From positions 1 to 64,000 of the forward strand of contig VGTG01000003.1 in NCBI GenBank assembly GCA_016874795.1: DNA of 64,000 bases, written 5' to 3'. A program made the position numbers and the translations under genes. Source of the DNA: Deltaproteobacteria bacterium. GTDB lineage: Bacteria; Desulfobacterota; Binatia; UBA12015. Below are positions 46,708 through 55,116 of the stretch, piece after piece (within the stretch, counting starts at the first letter, position 1; the number at the start of each line of letters is the position of its first letter). The notes under the pieces are model-generated. The model did not search any database and had not been told where the DNA came from. It worked only from the letters and a program-made list of their open reading frames with translations.

Positions 46708-46817
46708 GACCGGAAAGTCGGCCGATTTCGCTTGCGGGATGAGGCCGATCGACGCTTGCCTTCGTTCGACGAGCGGATCCGCTGGCGGAACCGATGCCGT
46801 TCGCTAGCCTCGCGCCG

Positions 46818-48092
46818 ATGCGTGGGCCGTGGATCGTCTGGGGATCGGAGCTCTCACCGTTCACGCTGAAGCTCTTGCTGCTCTGCCGCGCTTCCGGCCT
46901 GCCGCATCGCTTCCTGCCGACCGAGGGGAGCTTCGCGGAGGTGATCCGCACGCAGATCCGGCGTGCTCGTCTCGTCCGCGGAGCGCTGCCGCTCACCTGG
47001 CCGCGCTTGACCGAGCTGGACGAACTCCCGCTCGTCCCGTTCCTGTTCGGGCCGGACGGCGAGAACCTCTACGACTCGTCCGCGATCGGCGCGTGGCTGC
47101 AGGAGCAGGCGCTCTTGCCCGGCCGGCGCCCGATCTTCCTTCCCCCGGATCCGGCGACCGCCTTCGTCGTGCGCCTCCTCGACGAGTACGCCGACGAGCT
47201 CGGGCTCTACATGGCGCACCACAACCGCTGGAAGGTCTCGGCGGCGGACAACGACGCCGGCGCGCGCCTCGCGCAAGAGTTCCGCGCCCAGGGTGGGCCG
47301 CTCCATCCGCTGACCGGGCCGCTCCTCGCGGAGTGGTTCAGCCGGCGCCAGGTCTCCCGCCTGCCGTACCTCTTCAGCGTCGCGCCCGCCGGGTTCCGCG
47401 TTCCCGGCGTCGCCCCGGCGCGACAGCCGCCGTCACGTGAAGGATTCCCGCCGACGCACGCGCTCCTCGAGGAAAGCTTCGCCCGCCTCCTCGGCTGTCT
47501 CGAGCCGCTCTTGCGAGAAAGGCCCTACCTGCTCGGCGGCGGCCCGACGCTCGCGGACGCGAGCCTGCACGGGGAGCTCGCGATGAACCTCGCGGATCCG
47601 TCCGCGGCACGCTGGATCGAGCGCGATGCGCCGGCCGTGTACGCGTGGCTCCGCCGGCACTACGCCCCGCGCGGCAACGTCGACGAGGGACGCGCAGCAG
47701 CGAGCGAGCTCGAGGGATGGCCGTCGTTTGCGAGTGGCCGCTACGGCAAGAAGAGCGACGGCGCGACGCCGGCGACGAGGCTCGACGAAGCCATCGCGCC
47801 GCTCCTCGCGGAGGTCTGCCGCGTCTTCGTGCCTCTCATGCAGCAGAACCTCGCCGCCTACCGCGCCGCGCGCGAGCGGCGCGAGGTCGTCTTCAACGAG
47901 ACGGCGTTCGACCGCGGCCGCGCGCTTTACGATGGACGCCTCGACGGGCATCCGTTTCGCGCCGTCGTGAAGGCATTCCAAGCGAAAGTGTGGCTCGCGC
48001 TTCGCGCCGAGTGGGATGCGCTCGCACTCTCGGAGCGAGACCGCGTGTCCGCGCTGCTGCCGTCGCAGCACGGGCTCGCACACGACACCTGA
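46818..48092 (+). CDS. Glutathione S-transferase-like protein
   Basis: From the ATG at 46818 the protein has 424 residues. The N-terminal thioredoxin-like domain reads IVWGSELSPFTLKLLLLCRA and then LPLVPFLFGPDGENLYDSSAI, typical of GSTs; the helical domain follows, with LLGGGPTLADASLHGEL. It is about twice the usual GST length because of an insert (residues 150-230) and a 130-residue C-terminal helical tail. I prefer 46818 over 46794 because TAGCCT lies seven bases before it, as in other leaderless genes here. A remnant of the tail recurs at 51.4 kb. Confidence 0.8.
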   Translation: MRGPWIVWGSELSPFTLKLLLLCRASGLPHRFLPTEGSFAEVIRTQIRRARLVRGALPLTWPRLTELDELPLVPFLFGPDGENLYDSSAIGAWLQEQALLPGRRPIFLPPDPATAFVVRLLDEYADELGLYMAHHNRWKVSAADNDAGARLAQEFRAQGGPLHPLTGPLLAEWFSRRQVSRLPYLFSVAPAGFRVPGVAPARQPPSREGFPPTHALLEESFARLLGCLEPLLRERPYLLGGGPTLADASLHGELAMNLADPSAARWIERDAPAVYAWLRRHYAPRGNVDEGRAAASELEGWPSFASGRYGKKSDGATPATRLDEAIAPLLAEVCRVFVPLMQQNLAAYRAARERREVVFNETAFDRGRALYDGRLDGHPFRAVVKAFQAKVWLALRAEWDALALSERDRVSALLPSQHGLAHDT

Positions 48093-48110
48093 ATCGACCG
48101 GGATGGTGAA

Positions 48111-48147
48111 TCCTCCGAGCCATCCGCGTGGCTCAACTGCCGGAGGA
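48111..48147. terminator. Stem-loop between the GST-like gene and the sensor kinase
   Basis: TCCTCCG (48111-48117) pairs with CGGAGGA (48141-48147), and inside it AGCCA pairs with TGGCT (48118-48122 and 48129-48133), leaving a one-sided 7-base bulge. The structure overlaps the last codons of the kinase gene and lies 19 bases after the GST stop, so it may terminate both. Confidence 0.6.
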
Positions 48148-49800
48148 CGAATTCAGGTCGTGATCGCGGGAAAGAAGGAACCTTTCGCATGCGCCGTCCT
48201 GCCCTCCCCCGGCAGTCCGCGCAGCGCCACCGATGGGAAGCTCGCAGATCACGACGGCTCCTCCGTCGGACGCCGTCTTCGCGTGAATGCGGCCGCCGTG
48301 GAGACTCACGATCTCTCGGGAGATCGCGAGACCGAGACCGGTCCCGCCCGCGGTGCTGCGCGTCTTGCTCGACTGGACGAACTTCTCGAACACCGCGTCC
48401 TGCTCGATCTCGGGGATACCGATGCCGTGGTCGCGCACCGCGATGCAGACCCAGTCTCCTCGCAAGGAGAGTCCCACTTCGACCGGCTGGCCGTCGTGCT
48501 TCGAGAACTTGATCGCGTTGCTGAGGATGTTCCGAAGCACTTGCAGGATGCGGGCTCGATCCGCTTGGATCTCCAGGCTCGCCATCCCCGGCTCCGAAAG
48601 CTCGATCGGCGTGGAGTTCTCCAGGCCGAACGGCTGAAACTCGTCGACGACGGCAGCGACCAGCAGAATCGCGTCCACGGGCGCGAGATCGAGCCGCATC
48701 CGACCGGCCTCCAGCTTGGCGAGATCCAGGAGGTCGTTCAGCAGCACGAGAAGACTCTTGCCGCTCGTCTCGATCGTTCGGAAGTAGTCCTGCAGATCCT
48801 CACGCGGCACGTCGCGACTTCGGAGGCCGAAACGGGCGAAGCTCAGGATGGCGTGAAGAGGGGTCCTGAGCTCGTGTGACATGTTCGCGAGGAACTCGCT
48901 CTTGGCTCGGTTTGCGGCTTCGGCCGCGAACCGGGCCTCCTCCAGCTCGCGGTTGCTGCGCTTGAGCTCGACGGCCTGCGTCTCGAGGTCGGTCTTGGCT
49001 CGGATGAGCTCGTCGGAACGACCCCGGAGCTCTCTCTCCGCGTCGCGTCGAACGATGAGGGCCGCATGCAGCGCCTCGCTCAGCGCACCTCCGACAGCCA
49101 AGGCAAGGACGAGGACGGAGAGCCAGACGAGGATCTCGAGCCGGCTCCGTCGGATCTGTCGCGCCCAGGCGGCCGCGTCGAAGTCGACCCCGAGAACCGC
49201 CTCTACGCGTCCGTCCTCGCCGTACATCGGATGGTACGCGCTGACCCAGAAGCCCCAGCGATCCGTGGAAGGCTCCCCATCGAACACCGACTCCCCGAGG
49301 AACGCTCGTTCTAGGGTAGGAAGCGCTTCGTACTCCTCTCCGGGGACCGTCCGCGACTCTCGCTCGCCCTCGTATTCGCCGTCTCGGTCGTAGTCCGTCT
49401 CGGAGTCGACGAAGAGGACGATCCTCCCGTCGTCACGTCGGCGAAAGGTGTAGATGTCGGCGATCGACGGGTTCGCCGAGAGCCAGCGCTTCTGCGCGGC
49501 GACCATCGCGAGATAGCGCGGATCGTCGAGCCGTATTTTGCTCGGCAGCTCCGCATGGCCCATCGACTCGAGCTCCTGCGCATACGTCGGTGCGGCGTTC
49601 TCGACCACCCTCGCCAGACCTTCGCGCGCTTGCTTCTCCGCGTTCGTCACGAACCACCAGCCTCCAGCGAGGACGGCCAGGACGAGAACCCCGGGCACGA
49701 GCATCCGCGCCCCAGGGACGAACCGGCGCAAGAGCAGCAGGAGGAGGAGCGACGCCGCGACGAGGACCACGTGGTCGGCATTGTCGTTCAGGAAAGCCAT
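48133..49800 (-). CDS. Membrane sensor histidine kinase
   Basis: The 555-residue kinase has two N-terminal helices (residues 10-55), an extracytoplasmic sensor of about 150 residues resembling a Cache domain (FVDSETDYDRDGEYEGE; WGFWVSAYHPMYGEDGRVEAVLGVDFD), a third helix near residue 225, and a coiled coil. The HisKA H-box FLANMSHELRTPLHA and the HATPase N, G1 and G2 boxes (NILSNAIKFS, DHGIGI, GGTGLGLAIS) are intact. The start could also be the GTG at 49812. It lies downstream of a truncated kinase and a response-regulator kinase on the same strand, which are likely signalling partners. Confidence 0.9.
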   Translation of the reverse strand: MAFLNDNADHVVLVAASLLLLLLLRRFVPGARMLVPGVLVLAVLAGGWWFVTNAEKQAREGLARVVENAAPTYAQELESMGHAELPSKIRLDDPRYLAMVAAQKRWLSANPSIADIYTFRRRDDGRIVLFVDSETDYDRDGEYEGERESRTVPGEEYEALPTLERAFLGESVFDGEPSTDRWGFWVSAYHPMYGEDGRVEAVLGVDFDAAAWARQIRRSRLEILVWLSVLVLALAVGGALSEALHAALIVRRDAERELRGRSDELIRAKTDLETQAVELKRSNRELEEARFAAEAANRAKSEFLANMSHELRTPLHAILSFARFGLRSRDVPREDLQDYFRTIETSGKSLLVLLNDLLDLAKLEAGRMRLDLAPVDAILLVAAVVDEFQPFGLENSTPIELSEPGMASLEIQADRARILQVLRNILSNAIKFSKHDGQPVEVGLSLRGDWVCIAVRDHGIGIPEIEQDAVFEKFVQSSKTRSTAGGTGLGLAISREIVSLHGGRIHAKTASDGGAVVICELPIGGAARTAGGGQDGACERFLLSRDHDLNSSSGS

Positions 49801-49879
49801 GCGGGGGGGCACCGTCGCTGCATCTCAGCGGAGAGGAAGCGAGACGACGGTCTCGCGAGCGCGGCCGCAGAGGAGCACA

Positions 49880-50209
49880 CTACTCGATCCAGAGGCGATG
49901 ACGGCGGACTCCAGCGACCACTACGGCCCGCAGCGGCGTCCGCAGCTCGTGAGACATGTTGGCGAGGAAGGTGCTCCTCGCGAGCGCCGCCGCTCTCGCC
50001 TTCGCCGCGTAGCTCCGCGCCAGCTCGAGGCTCTCGTGGAGCTGCGCGGTCCGCTCCGCGACGCGCAGCTCGAGCTCACGATGGAACGAGAGAGCCTCGT
50101 TCCGAAGGGCGACGAGCTCCGCCGACTTCTGCCGGGCTAGGACCTCCGCGTCCATGCGTGCCTGGCGCCCGGTCGCGAGCCGGCGCTCGAGCGAGCTCAG
50201 GTCGGGCAC
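49880..50209 (-). pseudogene. Histidine kinase fragment ending just after the H-box
   Basis: A GTG at 50209, overlapping the end of the response-regulator kinase by 13 bases, opens 109 codons. They encode a coiled coil (LERRLATGRQARMDAEVLAR and ELELRVAERTAQLHES) and the H-box FLANMSHELRTPLRA, then 14 unrelated residues to a stop. The dimerisation second helix and the whole ATPase domain are absent. It is most likely a deletion remnant, although a phospho-accepting peptide is conceivable. Confidence 0.75.
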
Positions 50210-51294
50210 GTCTCCGCCGCCTCGAGAGCATCCGCCGTCACACACGGCAACGAAACCTCGAAGGTGCTGCCGCCCTCCGGTCGAGCGGCTGCGGTGAGCT
50301 CGCCGCCATGCGCTCGTACGATCCTGCGGGCGATGGCGAGGCTCAGACCCACGCCACTGCCGTGGTGGCTCACATCGGGGCACGAGAACTCGTCGAAGAG
50401 CCGGGGAAGGTGGTCCGCCGCGATCCCCGGTCCCGAGTCCGCGACCCGAAGGAACACCCACTCCGCGTCGGATCCCACCGAGACCTCGATGACTCCCTCC
50501 GGCGGGCTGAAGCGGACGGCGTTCTCGAGCAGCGCAGTGACGGCGATGCCCAGACGCTCGGCGTCGCCCCAGATCGGCGCCTCTTCGACGAGGTTCAGCT
50601 CGAACCGTACGGCGCGCTCCGCGGCACTCGGTTCCATCCCGAAGACCGCGTCGCGAGCCACTTGCGCGAGGTCCGCCGGTCCTCGTTCGAACCGCAGCGA
50701 ACCGCCCTTGAGCGAGCTCAGCAGAAGGATCTTCTCGTGCATCCGGTGGATGCGCCGCGCTCCACGCAGGAGGAGGTCCGCCCACATCCTCCGATCCTCC
50801 GCGCTCATGTCCTCTTCTCCCGCGAGCACCTCTGCCGGGGTGAGGACGTGTGCGAGCGGAGTACGAGTCTCGTGGCACATGAGGCCGATGAAGTCGCTCT
50901 TCATCTCGTCGAGCTCCTCGGCCGTCTTCAGCCGCAAGTGCACGCGGACCTTCGCCTTGAGCTCGTCGGGATCAAAGGGCTTCGTCACGTAGTCGTCCGC
51001 GCCGGCCCCGTAGCCCTCGATTCGCTCTTCGACCATCGCCTTGGCGGAGACCATCACGATCTTCGTCAAGCGCAGTTTTGGGTCCATGCGCATCCGGCGG
51101 CAGGCTTCGTACCCGTCCATCTCCGGCATCATGACGTCCAGCAGCACGAGGTCTGGCTCGAAGCGACGGGCCTGCTCGAGCGCCTCTACTCCCGACCGAG
51201 CGCTGTTCAGCTCGTACGGCGAGAGGATGGCGCGGAGGATGCGCTCGTTGGTCGGATTGTCGTCGACGATCAGGATCTTGCTCTTCTGGCGCAT
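50197..51294 (-). CDS. Response regulator-histidine kinase hybrid (REC-HisKA-HATPase)
   Basis: The ATG at 51294 has GGAGGTG upstream and gives 365 residues. The REC domain (5-120) has ILIVDDNPTNERIL, the phospho-acceptor Asp in LVLLDVMMPEMDG, VSAKA and the Lys of YVTKPFD. A HisKA-type helix follows with the variant H-box IGLMCHETRTPLAHV, then HATPase boxes (TALLENAVRFS, DSGPGI, GSGVGLSLAI). With no membrane segment, it is a soluble kinase controlled by its own receiver, probably fed by a membrane kinase such as the neighbouring one. Confidence 0.9.
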   Translation of the reverse strand: MRQKSKILIVDDNPTNERILRAILSPYELNSARSGVEALEQARRFEPDLVLLDVMMPEMDGYEACRRMRMDPKLRLTKIVMVSAKAMVEERIEGYGAGADDYVTKPFDPDELKAKVRVHLRLKTAEELDEMKSDFIGLMCHETRTPLAHVLTPAEVLAGEEDMSAEDRRMWADLLLRGARRIHRMHEKILLLSSLKGGSLRFERGPADLAQVARDAVFGMEPSAAERAVRFELNLVEEAPIWGDAERLGIAVTALLENAVRFSPPEGVIEVSVGSDAEWVFLRVADSGPGIAADHLPRLFDEFSCPDVSHHGSGVGLSLAIARRIVRAHGGELTAAARPEGGSTFEVSLPCVTADALEAAETCPT

Positions 51295-51343
51295 CGCGCA
51301 CCTCCGGCGCTCCGACTGGTATTCTCGGATCATCGGCGCATTC

Positions 51344-51529
51344 ATGCCTCGCCTTGAGCCCGCGTCTCGCCCCCCGGCACCGCACGAGCGCGCCTTCGGC
51401 CGCGACCGCGCCCTGTGCGACGGCGTCCTCGATGGCCATCCCTATCGCGCGATCTTGACGACGCTCCAGGTGAAGACCCGGCTCGACCTGCGTGCTACTC
51501 GGAAGCTCTCGAACCCGGAGACCCCATGA
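51344..51529 (+). pseudogene. Duplicated tail of the GST-like protein (remnant)
   Basis: This 61-codon frame reads AFGRDRALCDGVLDGHPYRA, then ILTTLQVKTRLDLRA. It aligns with AFDRGRALYDGRLDGHPFRA, then VVKAFQAKVWLALRA near the C-terminus of the GST-like protein at 46818-48092. No GST domain precedes it. It is therefore a leftover of a second copy, now between the response-regulator kinase and a sulfatase stub. Confidence 0.65.
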
Positions 51530-51765
51530 GAGCCCGACTCCTGATCCTCGCCACCCTGCTCGCGACGCTCTTCGCTTCCATGGCATTCGCGGACGAGCAG
51601 AAGCCGAACCTCGTCCTCATCCTCGCCGACGACATGGGCTACAGCGACGTCGGCGTGCTCGGAGGCGAGATCCCGACGCCGAGCATCGACGCGCTCGCCT
51701 CCTCCGGCGTCCTGTTCACGAACGCCGCGCGCGGCTCCTCCGGATCGGCGGATCCGGACCCGTGA
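51526..51765 (+). pseudogene. Sulfatase N-terminal fragment
   Basis: The 79-residue frame has a signal peptide (LLILATLLATLFASMAFA) and then PNLVLILADDMGYSDVGVLG and IPTPSIDALASSGVLFTNA, the first strand, metal-binding Asp pair and helix of type I sulfatases. It stops about 20 residues later, before the C-x-P-S-R formylglycine motif, so no enzyme can be formed. The start overlaps the end of the GST remnant by four bases. Confidence 0.85.
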
Positions 51766-51785
51766 GCCGCGCGCTCGTGTAGCGC

Positions 51786-52652
51786 TCAGAGCTCCGCGCG
51801 AAGAGCGCTCAGGATCCGACGCGTCGCCGGGCTCCGGTTCAAGGTGTAGAAGTGCACGCCCGGCGCGCCGCGCGCGAGCAGCTCGCGGCACTGCGCGACC
51901 GCGTGGTCGACGCCGAGCGAGAGCACCGCCTCGGCGTCGCCGTCCGCGGCCTCGAGACGGGCGAGAAGATCCGCCGGGATCTTCGCGCCGCACATCGCCG
52001 TGAAACGCTTCACTTGTCCGACGTCCGTGATCGGCATGATCCCCGGGACGATCGGAACGCCGATCCCGGCGGCACGCGCGCGAGAGACGAAGGCGAAGTA
52101 GTCGGCGTTCGAGAAGAAGAGCTGCGTGATCAGGAAGTCGGCTCCCGCCCGCACCTTCGTGACGAGGTTCGTCAGGTCCGTCTCCTCGTCCGGCGCGTCC
52201 GGGTGCTTCTCCGGGTACGCCGCGCCGCCGATGCAGAAGGGCCAGCGCCCGCGGATCATCTTCGCGAGATCGGAAGCGTACGCGAAGCCACCTGAAACCG
52301 CTCGGAACTCCTCTCCCTTCGGTGGGTCGCCGCGCAACGCGAGCACGTTGTCGATCGCGGCGGCGCGAAGCTCGTCGAGGATCGACGCCAGCTCGTCGCG
52401 CGTGTGGCCCGTGCAGCTCAGATGGGCCATCGCCTCGATGCCGACGTCGTTCTTGATGGTCGAGACGAGCTCGAGGACCTGGCCCCGATTCGACCCCATC
52501 GCACCGTACGTCACGGAGATGAACGACGGCTCCAGAGGTCGAAGCTCGTCGATCGTGCGGAGGAGACCCTCGGTCCCCGCGGCCGTCTTCGGCGGAAAGA
52601 ACTCGAACGAGAACACGTGCCGGCCGGTGCCAAAAAGTTGGTCGATGCGCAC
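51786..52652 (-). CDS. metF: Methylenetetrahydrofolate reductase
   Basis: The 288-residue bacterial-type MetF reduces 5,10-methylene-THF to 5-methyl-THF for methionine synthesis using FAD. Motifs are FSFEFFPPKTAAG with the catalytic Glu near residue 16, FISVTYGAMGSNRG, HLSCTGHT, LALRGDPPKG and FLITQLFFSNADYF. I use the GTG at 52652, six bases after a -10-like TATGCT; the longer frame is unconserved. Length and motifs are normal, and it is monocistronic. Confidence 0.94.
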   Translation of the reverse strand: MRIDQLFGTGRHVFSFEFFPPKTAAGTEGLLRTIDELRPLEPSFISVTYGAMGSNRGQVLELVSTIKNDVGIEAMAHLSCTGHTRDELASILDELRAAAIDNVLALRGDPPKGEEFRAVSGGFAYASDLAKMIRGRWPFCIGGAAYPEKHPDAPDEETDLTNLVTKVRAGADFLITQLFFSNADYFAFVSRARAAGIGVPIVPGIMPITDVGQVKRFTAMCGAKIPADLLARLEAADGDAEAVLSLGVDHAVAQCRELLARGAPGVHFYTLNRSPATRRILSALRAEL

Positions 52653-52658
52653 GCGCGA

Positions 52659-52688
52659 AGCATACGGGAACGTGCTCCGCTCAGGCAA
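52659..52688 (-). promoter_or_regulatory. Candidate metF promoter (leaderless)
   Basis: On the minus strand TTGCCT (52688-52683), an 18-base spacer and TATGCT (52664-52659) end six bases before the metF GTG. There is no Shine-Dalgarno sequence between them, so transcription probably begins at or next to the start codon. Confidence 0.5.
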
Positions 52689-52741
52689 CGCGCGCGACGT
52701 CCCGTGTGGACCTCGGCCGCGAAATCGCGGCATAACCGAGC

Positions 52742-53314
52742 ATGCGGCGCGGGTCCGTGTGGGGGATCGCTCTCGGCGCCGCGGTCGCGCTCGGTCTGGG
52801 CGTCGCCATCGCGCTCCTCCCGACGACGCCGACGTGGGCCCTGTGGCGGCTCACCGTCGCCCTCGACGACGGCGACGTCGACGAGCTGACCCGGCTCGTC
52901 GACGTTCCCGCGGTGACCCTCCGCGCCGTACACGATCTGCAAAACCAGGATTCGGGCGGTCCCAAGATCGACCTCGGCCGGCTGGCGAAGGCGGTCCTCT
53001 CCGGAGAGCGCGTCGGAACGATCTTCGACGACCCGGATCACCCGCTCGAGGTGACGCCGAGCGACTTCCTCGCCGCCTGGTGGGGCATGCGACGCGAGGA
53101 GGGAACCGCGACGCTGACGCTCGAAGCGGGCGGGAAGAAGCTCGACCTGATCCTCGAGCAGCGAAGCGACCTCGACTGGAAGGTCGTCGGCGTGAGCCCG
53201 ATCGGCGCTCTGCTGCGGATCGAGCCGCCGTCGGACCGCGCTTCGCTCAGCGACGACGCCCGGCAGGCGAAGCGGCGAGCAGATCCTTCGAAGCCACCGC
53301 ACCGTCCGGCGTGA
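52742..53314 (+). CDS. DUF2939-like membrane-anchored protein
   Basis: The 190-residue protein has one N-terminal helix (GIALGAAVALGLGVAIALL) and then TPTWALWRLTVALDDGDVDELTRLVDVPAV, the pattern of DUF2939 proteins, of unknown function. It ends with a charged tail that lies antisense to the last 68 bases of the enoyl-CoA hydratase gene. CATAAC five bases before the ATG may be its -10. It is divergent from metF. Confidence 0.65.
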   Translation: MRRGSVWGIALGAAVALGLGVAIALLPTTPTWALWRLTVALDDGDVDELTRLVDVPAVTLRAVHDLQNQDSGGPKIDLGRLAKAVLSGERVGTIFDDPDHPLEVTPSDFLAAWWGMRREEGTATLTLEAGGKKLDLILEQRSDLDWKVVGVSPIGALLRIEPPSDRASLSDDARQAKRRADPSKPPHRPA

Positions 53315-54038
53315 TCCACGAAGCGAGGACGGGATCTCCGTCGGTCGCCGCGATCCGCTCGAGCTCCTCGATCGTCTTCGCCCGGAACTGCTGCTTGACG
53401 CGGCCGTAGACGGAGATCGGCGCCTCGGCGAGATCGCGAGCGACCTCGCGGGCGCGCTCGCCGACACGCTCCGGATCGCACAGCTCGTCGAGGACGTCGG
53501 CCGCGAGCGCCTCCTTCGCATCGAGGTTTCGCGCCCCGAGGACGAGGCGCCGCACGACGGCCGGCGCGAGCTCGGCTTGCACGACCGCGCGGGGTGCGGC
53601 GGGAAACGGGACGCCGGCGCGTGCCTCCGTCAGGCCGATGCGACAGGGGCCGGTCGTTCCGACGCGGTGGTCGCACGCGAGCGCGATCACGAGACCTCCC
53701 GCGATCGCGTGGCCGTTCACTGCGGCGACCGTCGGCATCGGGAGGCGATAGAGCCGAAGCACCATCGCGTTCAGCGCGCGGATCATGTCGCGCTGCCTCT
53801 CCGCGGAGTACGTGGGCACGACGCGAAGATCGAGACCGGCGGAGAAGCAGCGCCCTGCTCCCGTGACGACGAGCGCGCGGACGTCCGGGGCCTGCTCGAT
53901 CTCCTGCAGCAGCCGCTCCGCCTCGAGAAGGAGAGCGAGGTCGATCGCGTTCACGGGCGGGCGGTCGAGCGTGAGCCGCGCGACATCGAAGTCGCGCTCG
54001 AGGCGCACCGACGAGGAAGCCTGCACGGCGCCGCCCAT
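53247..54038 (-). CDS. Enoyl-CoA hydratase/isomerase family protein lacking one catalytic Glu
   Basis: The 263-residue crotonase-fold protein has the oxyanion-hole blocks FSAGLDLRVV and NGHAIAGGLVIALACDHRV, and the second acid in LTEARAGVPFP. The first catalytic Glu of classical hydratases (GG-x-E) is Val here (GGLVIAL), so an isomerase or other crotonase reaction with a single acid is more likely than hydration. It is the last gene of the acyl-CoA operon that begins with the CoA-transferase, after the MaoC gene. Confidence 0.85.
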   Translation of the reverse strand: MGGAVQASSSVRLERDFDVARLTLDRPPVNAIDLALLLEAERLLQEIEQAPDVRALVVTGAGRCFSAGLDLRVVPTYSAERQRDMIRALNAMVLRLYRLPMPTVAAVNGHAIAGGLVIALACDHRVGTTGPCRIGLTEARAGVPFPAAPRAVVQAELAPAVVRRLVLGARNLDAKEALAADVLDELCDPERVGERAREVARDLAEAPISVYGRVKQQFRAKTIEELERIAATDGDPVLASWITPDGAVASKDLLAASPAGRRR

Positions 54039-54053
54039 GACTCTCGCCGGGCC

Positions 54054-55097
54054 TCAGCGCGGCCGCCGCGGCATCAGCTCCCAGAAGTCCATGTCGAGGA
54101 GCACGCGCGGGTTGTAGCGCTCGCGTCCCTTGTCGTCCTTCAGGCGAAGCGGGAAGTCGGGCTCGTCGGCGGGGTTCGCCTCGCTGACCGCGACCATGCG
54201 GAGGCGGAGCGCGCCCGCCTTCTTGCCCGGACGGTCGTGCTTCTCGAGGACGTCGGTGTACGCGTAGATCGTCATGCCCGCGTAGCACGGGTTCGCGTGC
54301 GCGCCGCTGTTCATCGCGACGATGCCGGAGCGGTTCTCGAGCCCGCTGAAGGCCTCGGCGTACGCGACGGAGAGCGGGAAGCCGCCGACGACGAGGCGGC
54401 GCCCGCCCGTCAGTACGTCGTCGAAGTGGACCTTCGCCGAGTTCTGGAAGAGCCGCGTGTACGACGTGTGGTCGCTCGCGTTCACGGTCATACCGTCGTA
54501 GTGGTAGATCCGCTCGCCGACCTCGTAGTCCTCGAAGAAGAAGCGGCCGCCGGTCTTCTCGGTCGTCGCGAGCGCACCGTCCCAGTCCGGAACGTCGGCG
54601 AGCTCGACCTGCGAGGGCAGCTCCGGCACGACCGGCGCTTCGAGATACTTCGTCGGACGGTCCGGCTGGCTCTTGTTCACCATCGCCCAGCGCGTGTAGT
54701 GCAGCACCGTCTCACCGCGCTGGTTCCGCGCGGTCGTCTCCACGTAGACGTTGCCGTTCTTGCCGCTCGAGTTCTCCTTCAAGCCGACGATCTTGATGCG
54801 CGTCGAGACCTCGTCGCCGTGGAACACCGGCGTGTGCCAGATCATGCCCGCGTAGCCGAGGTTCGCGCTCGCGTTGAGCGACACCTGCCGCACCGTCTGC
54901 CCGATCACCGTGTGGTAGACGATCAGCGGGTGGACGCGGCCCTCCGCGTTGCAGAAGCGCGGCGTGCGGTCGTTCGTCGTCGCGATGTGCCAGGCGGTCT
55001 CGGCGGAGGTGAGGACGCGCGGCGTCGCGCAGGAGAGCTCGCGCCCGATCTCGAAGTTCTCGAAGAAGTTGCCGAGGTCGCCCTTGTTGCCCTTCAT
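54054..55097 (-). CDS. Tandem hot-dog MaoC-type dehydratase
   Basis: The 347-residue protein has two hot-dog halves: residues 5-160 (FFENFEIGRELSCATPRVLT, HPLIVYHTVIGQTV) and 185-340 (FFEDYEVGERIYHYDGMTV, NASDHTSYTRLFQNSAKVHF). It resembles mesaconyl-/methylmalyl-CoA dehydratase-type MaoC proteins. It would hydrate an enoyl-CoA formed by the adjacent dehydrogenase. The start lies 19 bases after the dehydrogenase stop, in the same operon. Confidence 0.85.
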   Translation of the reverse strand: MKGNKGDLGNFFENFEIGRELSCATPRVLTSAETAWHIATTNDRTPRFCNAEGRVHPLIVYHTVIGQTVRQVSLNASANLGYAGMIWHTPVFHGDEVSTRIKIVGLKENSSGKNGNVYVETTARNQRGETVLHYTRWAMVNKSQPDRPTKYLEAPVVPELPSQVELADVPDWDGALATTEKTGGRFFFEDYEVGERIYHYDGMTVNASDHTSYTRLFQNSAKVHFDDVLTGGRRLVVGGFPLSVAYAEAFSGLENRSGIVAMNSGAHANPCYAGMTIYAYTDVLEKHDRPGKKAGALRLRMVAVSEANPADEPDFPLRLKDDKGRERYNPRVLLDMDFWELMPRRPR

Positions 55098-55116
55098 TGC
55101 GGAAGCTCCTTCGTGA

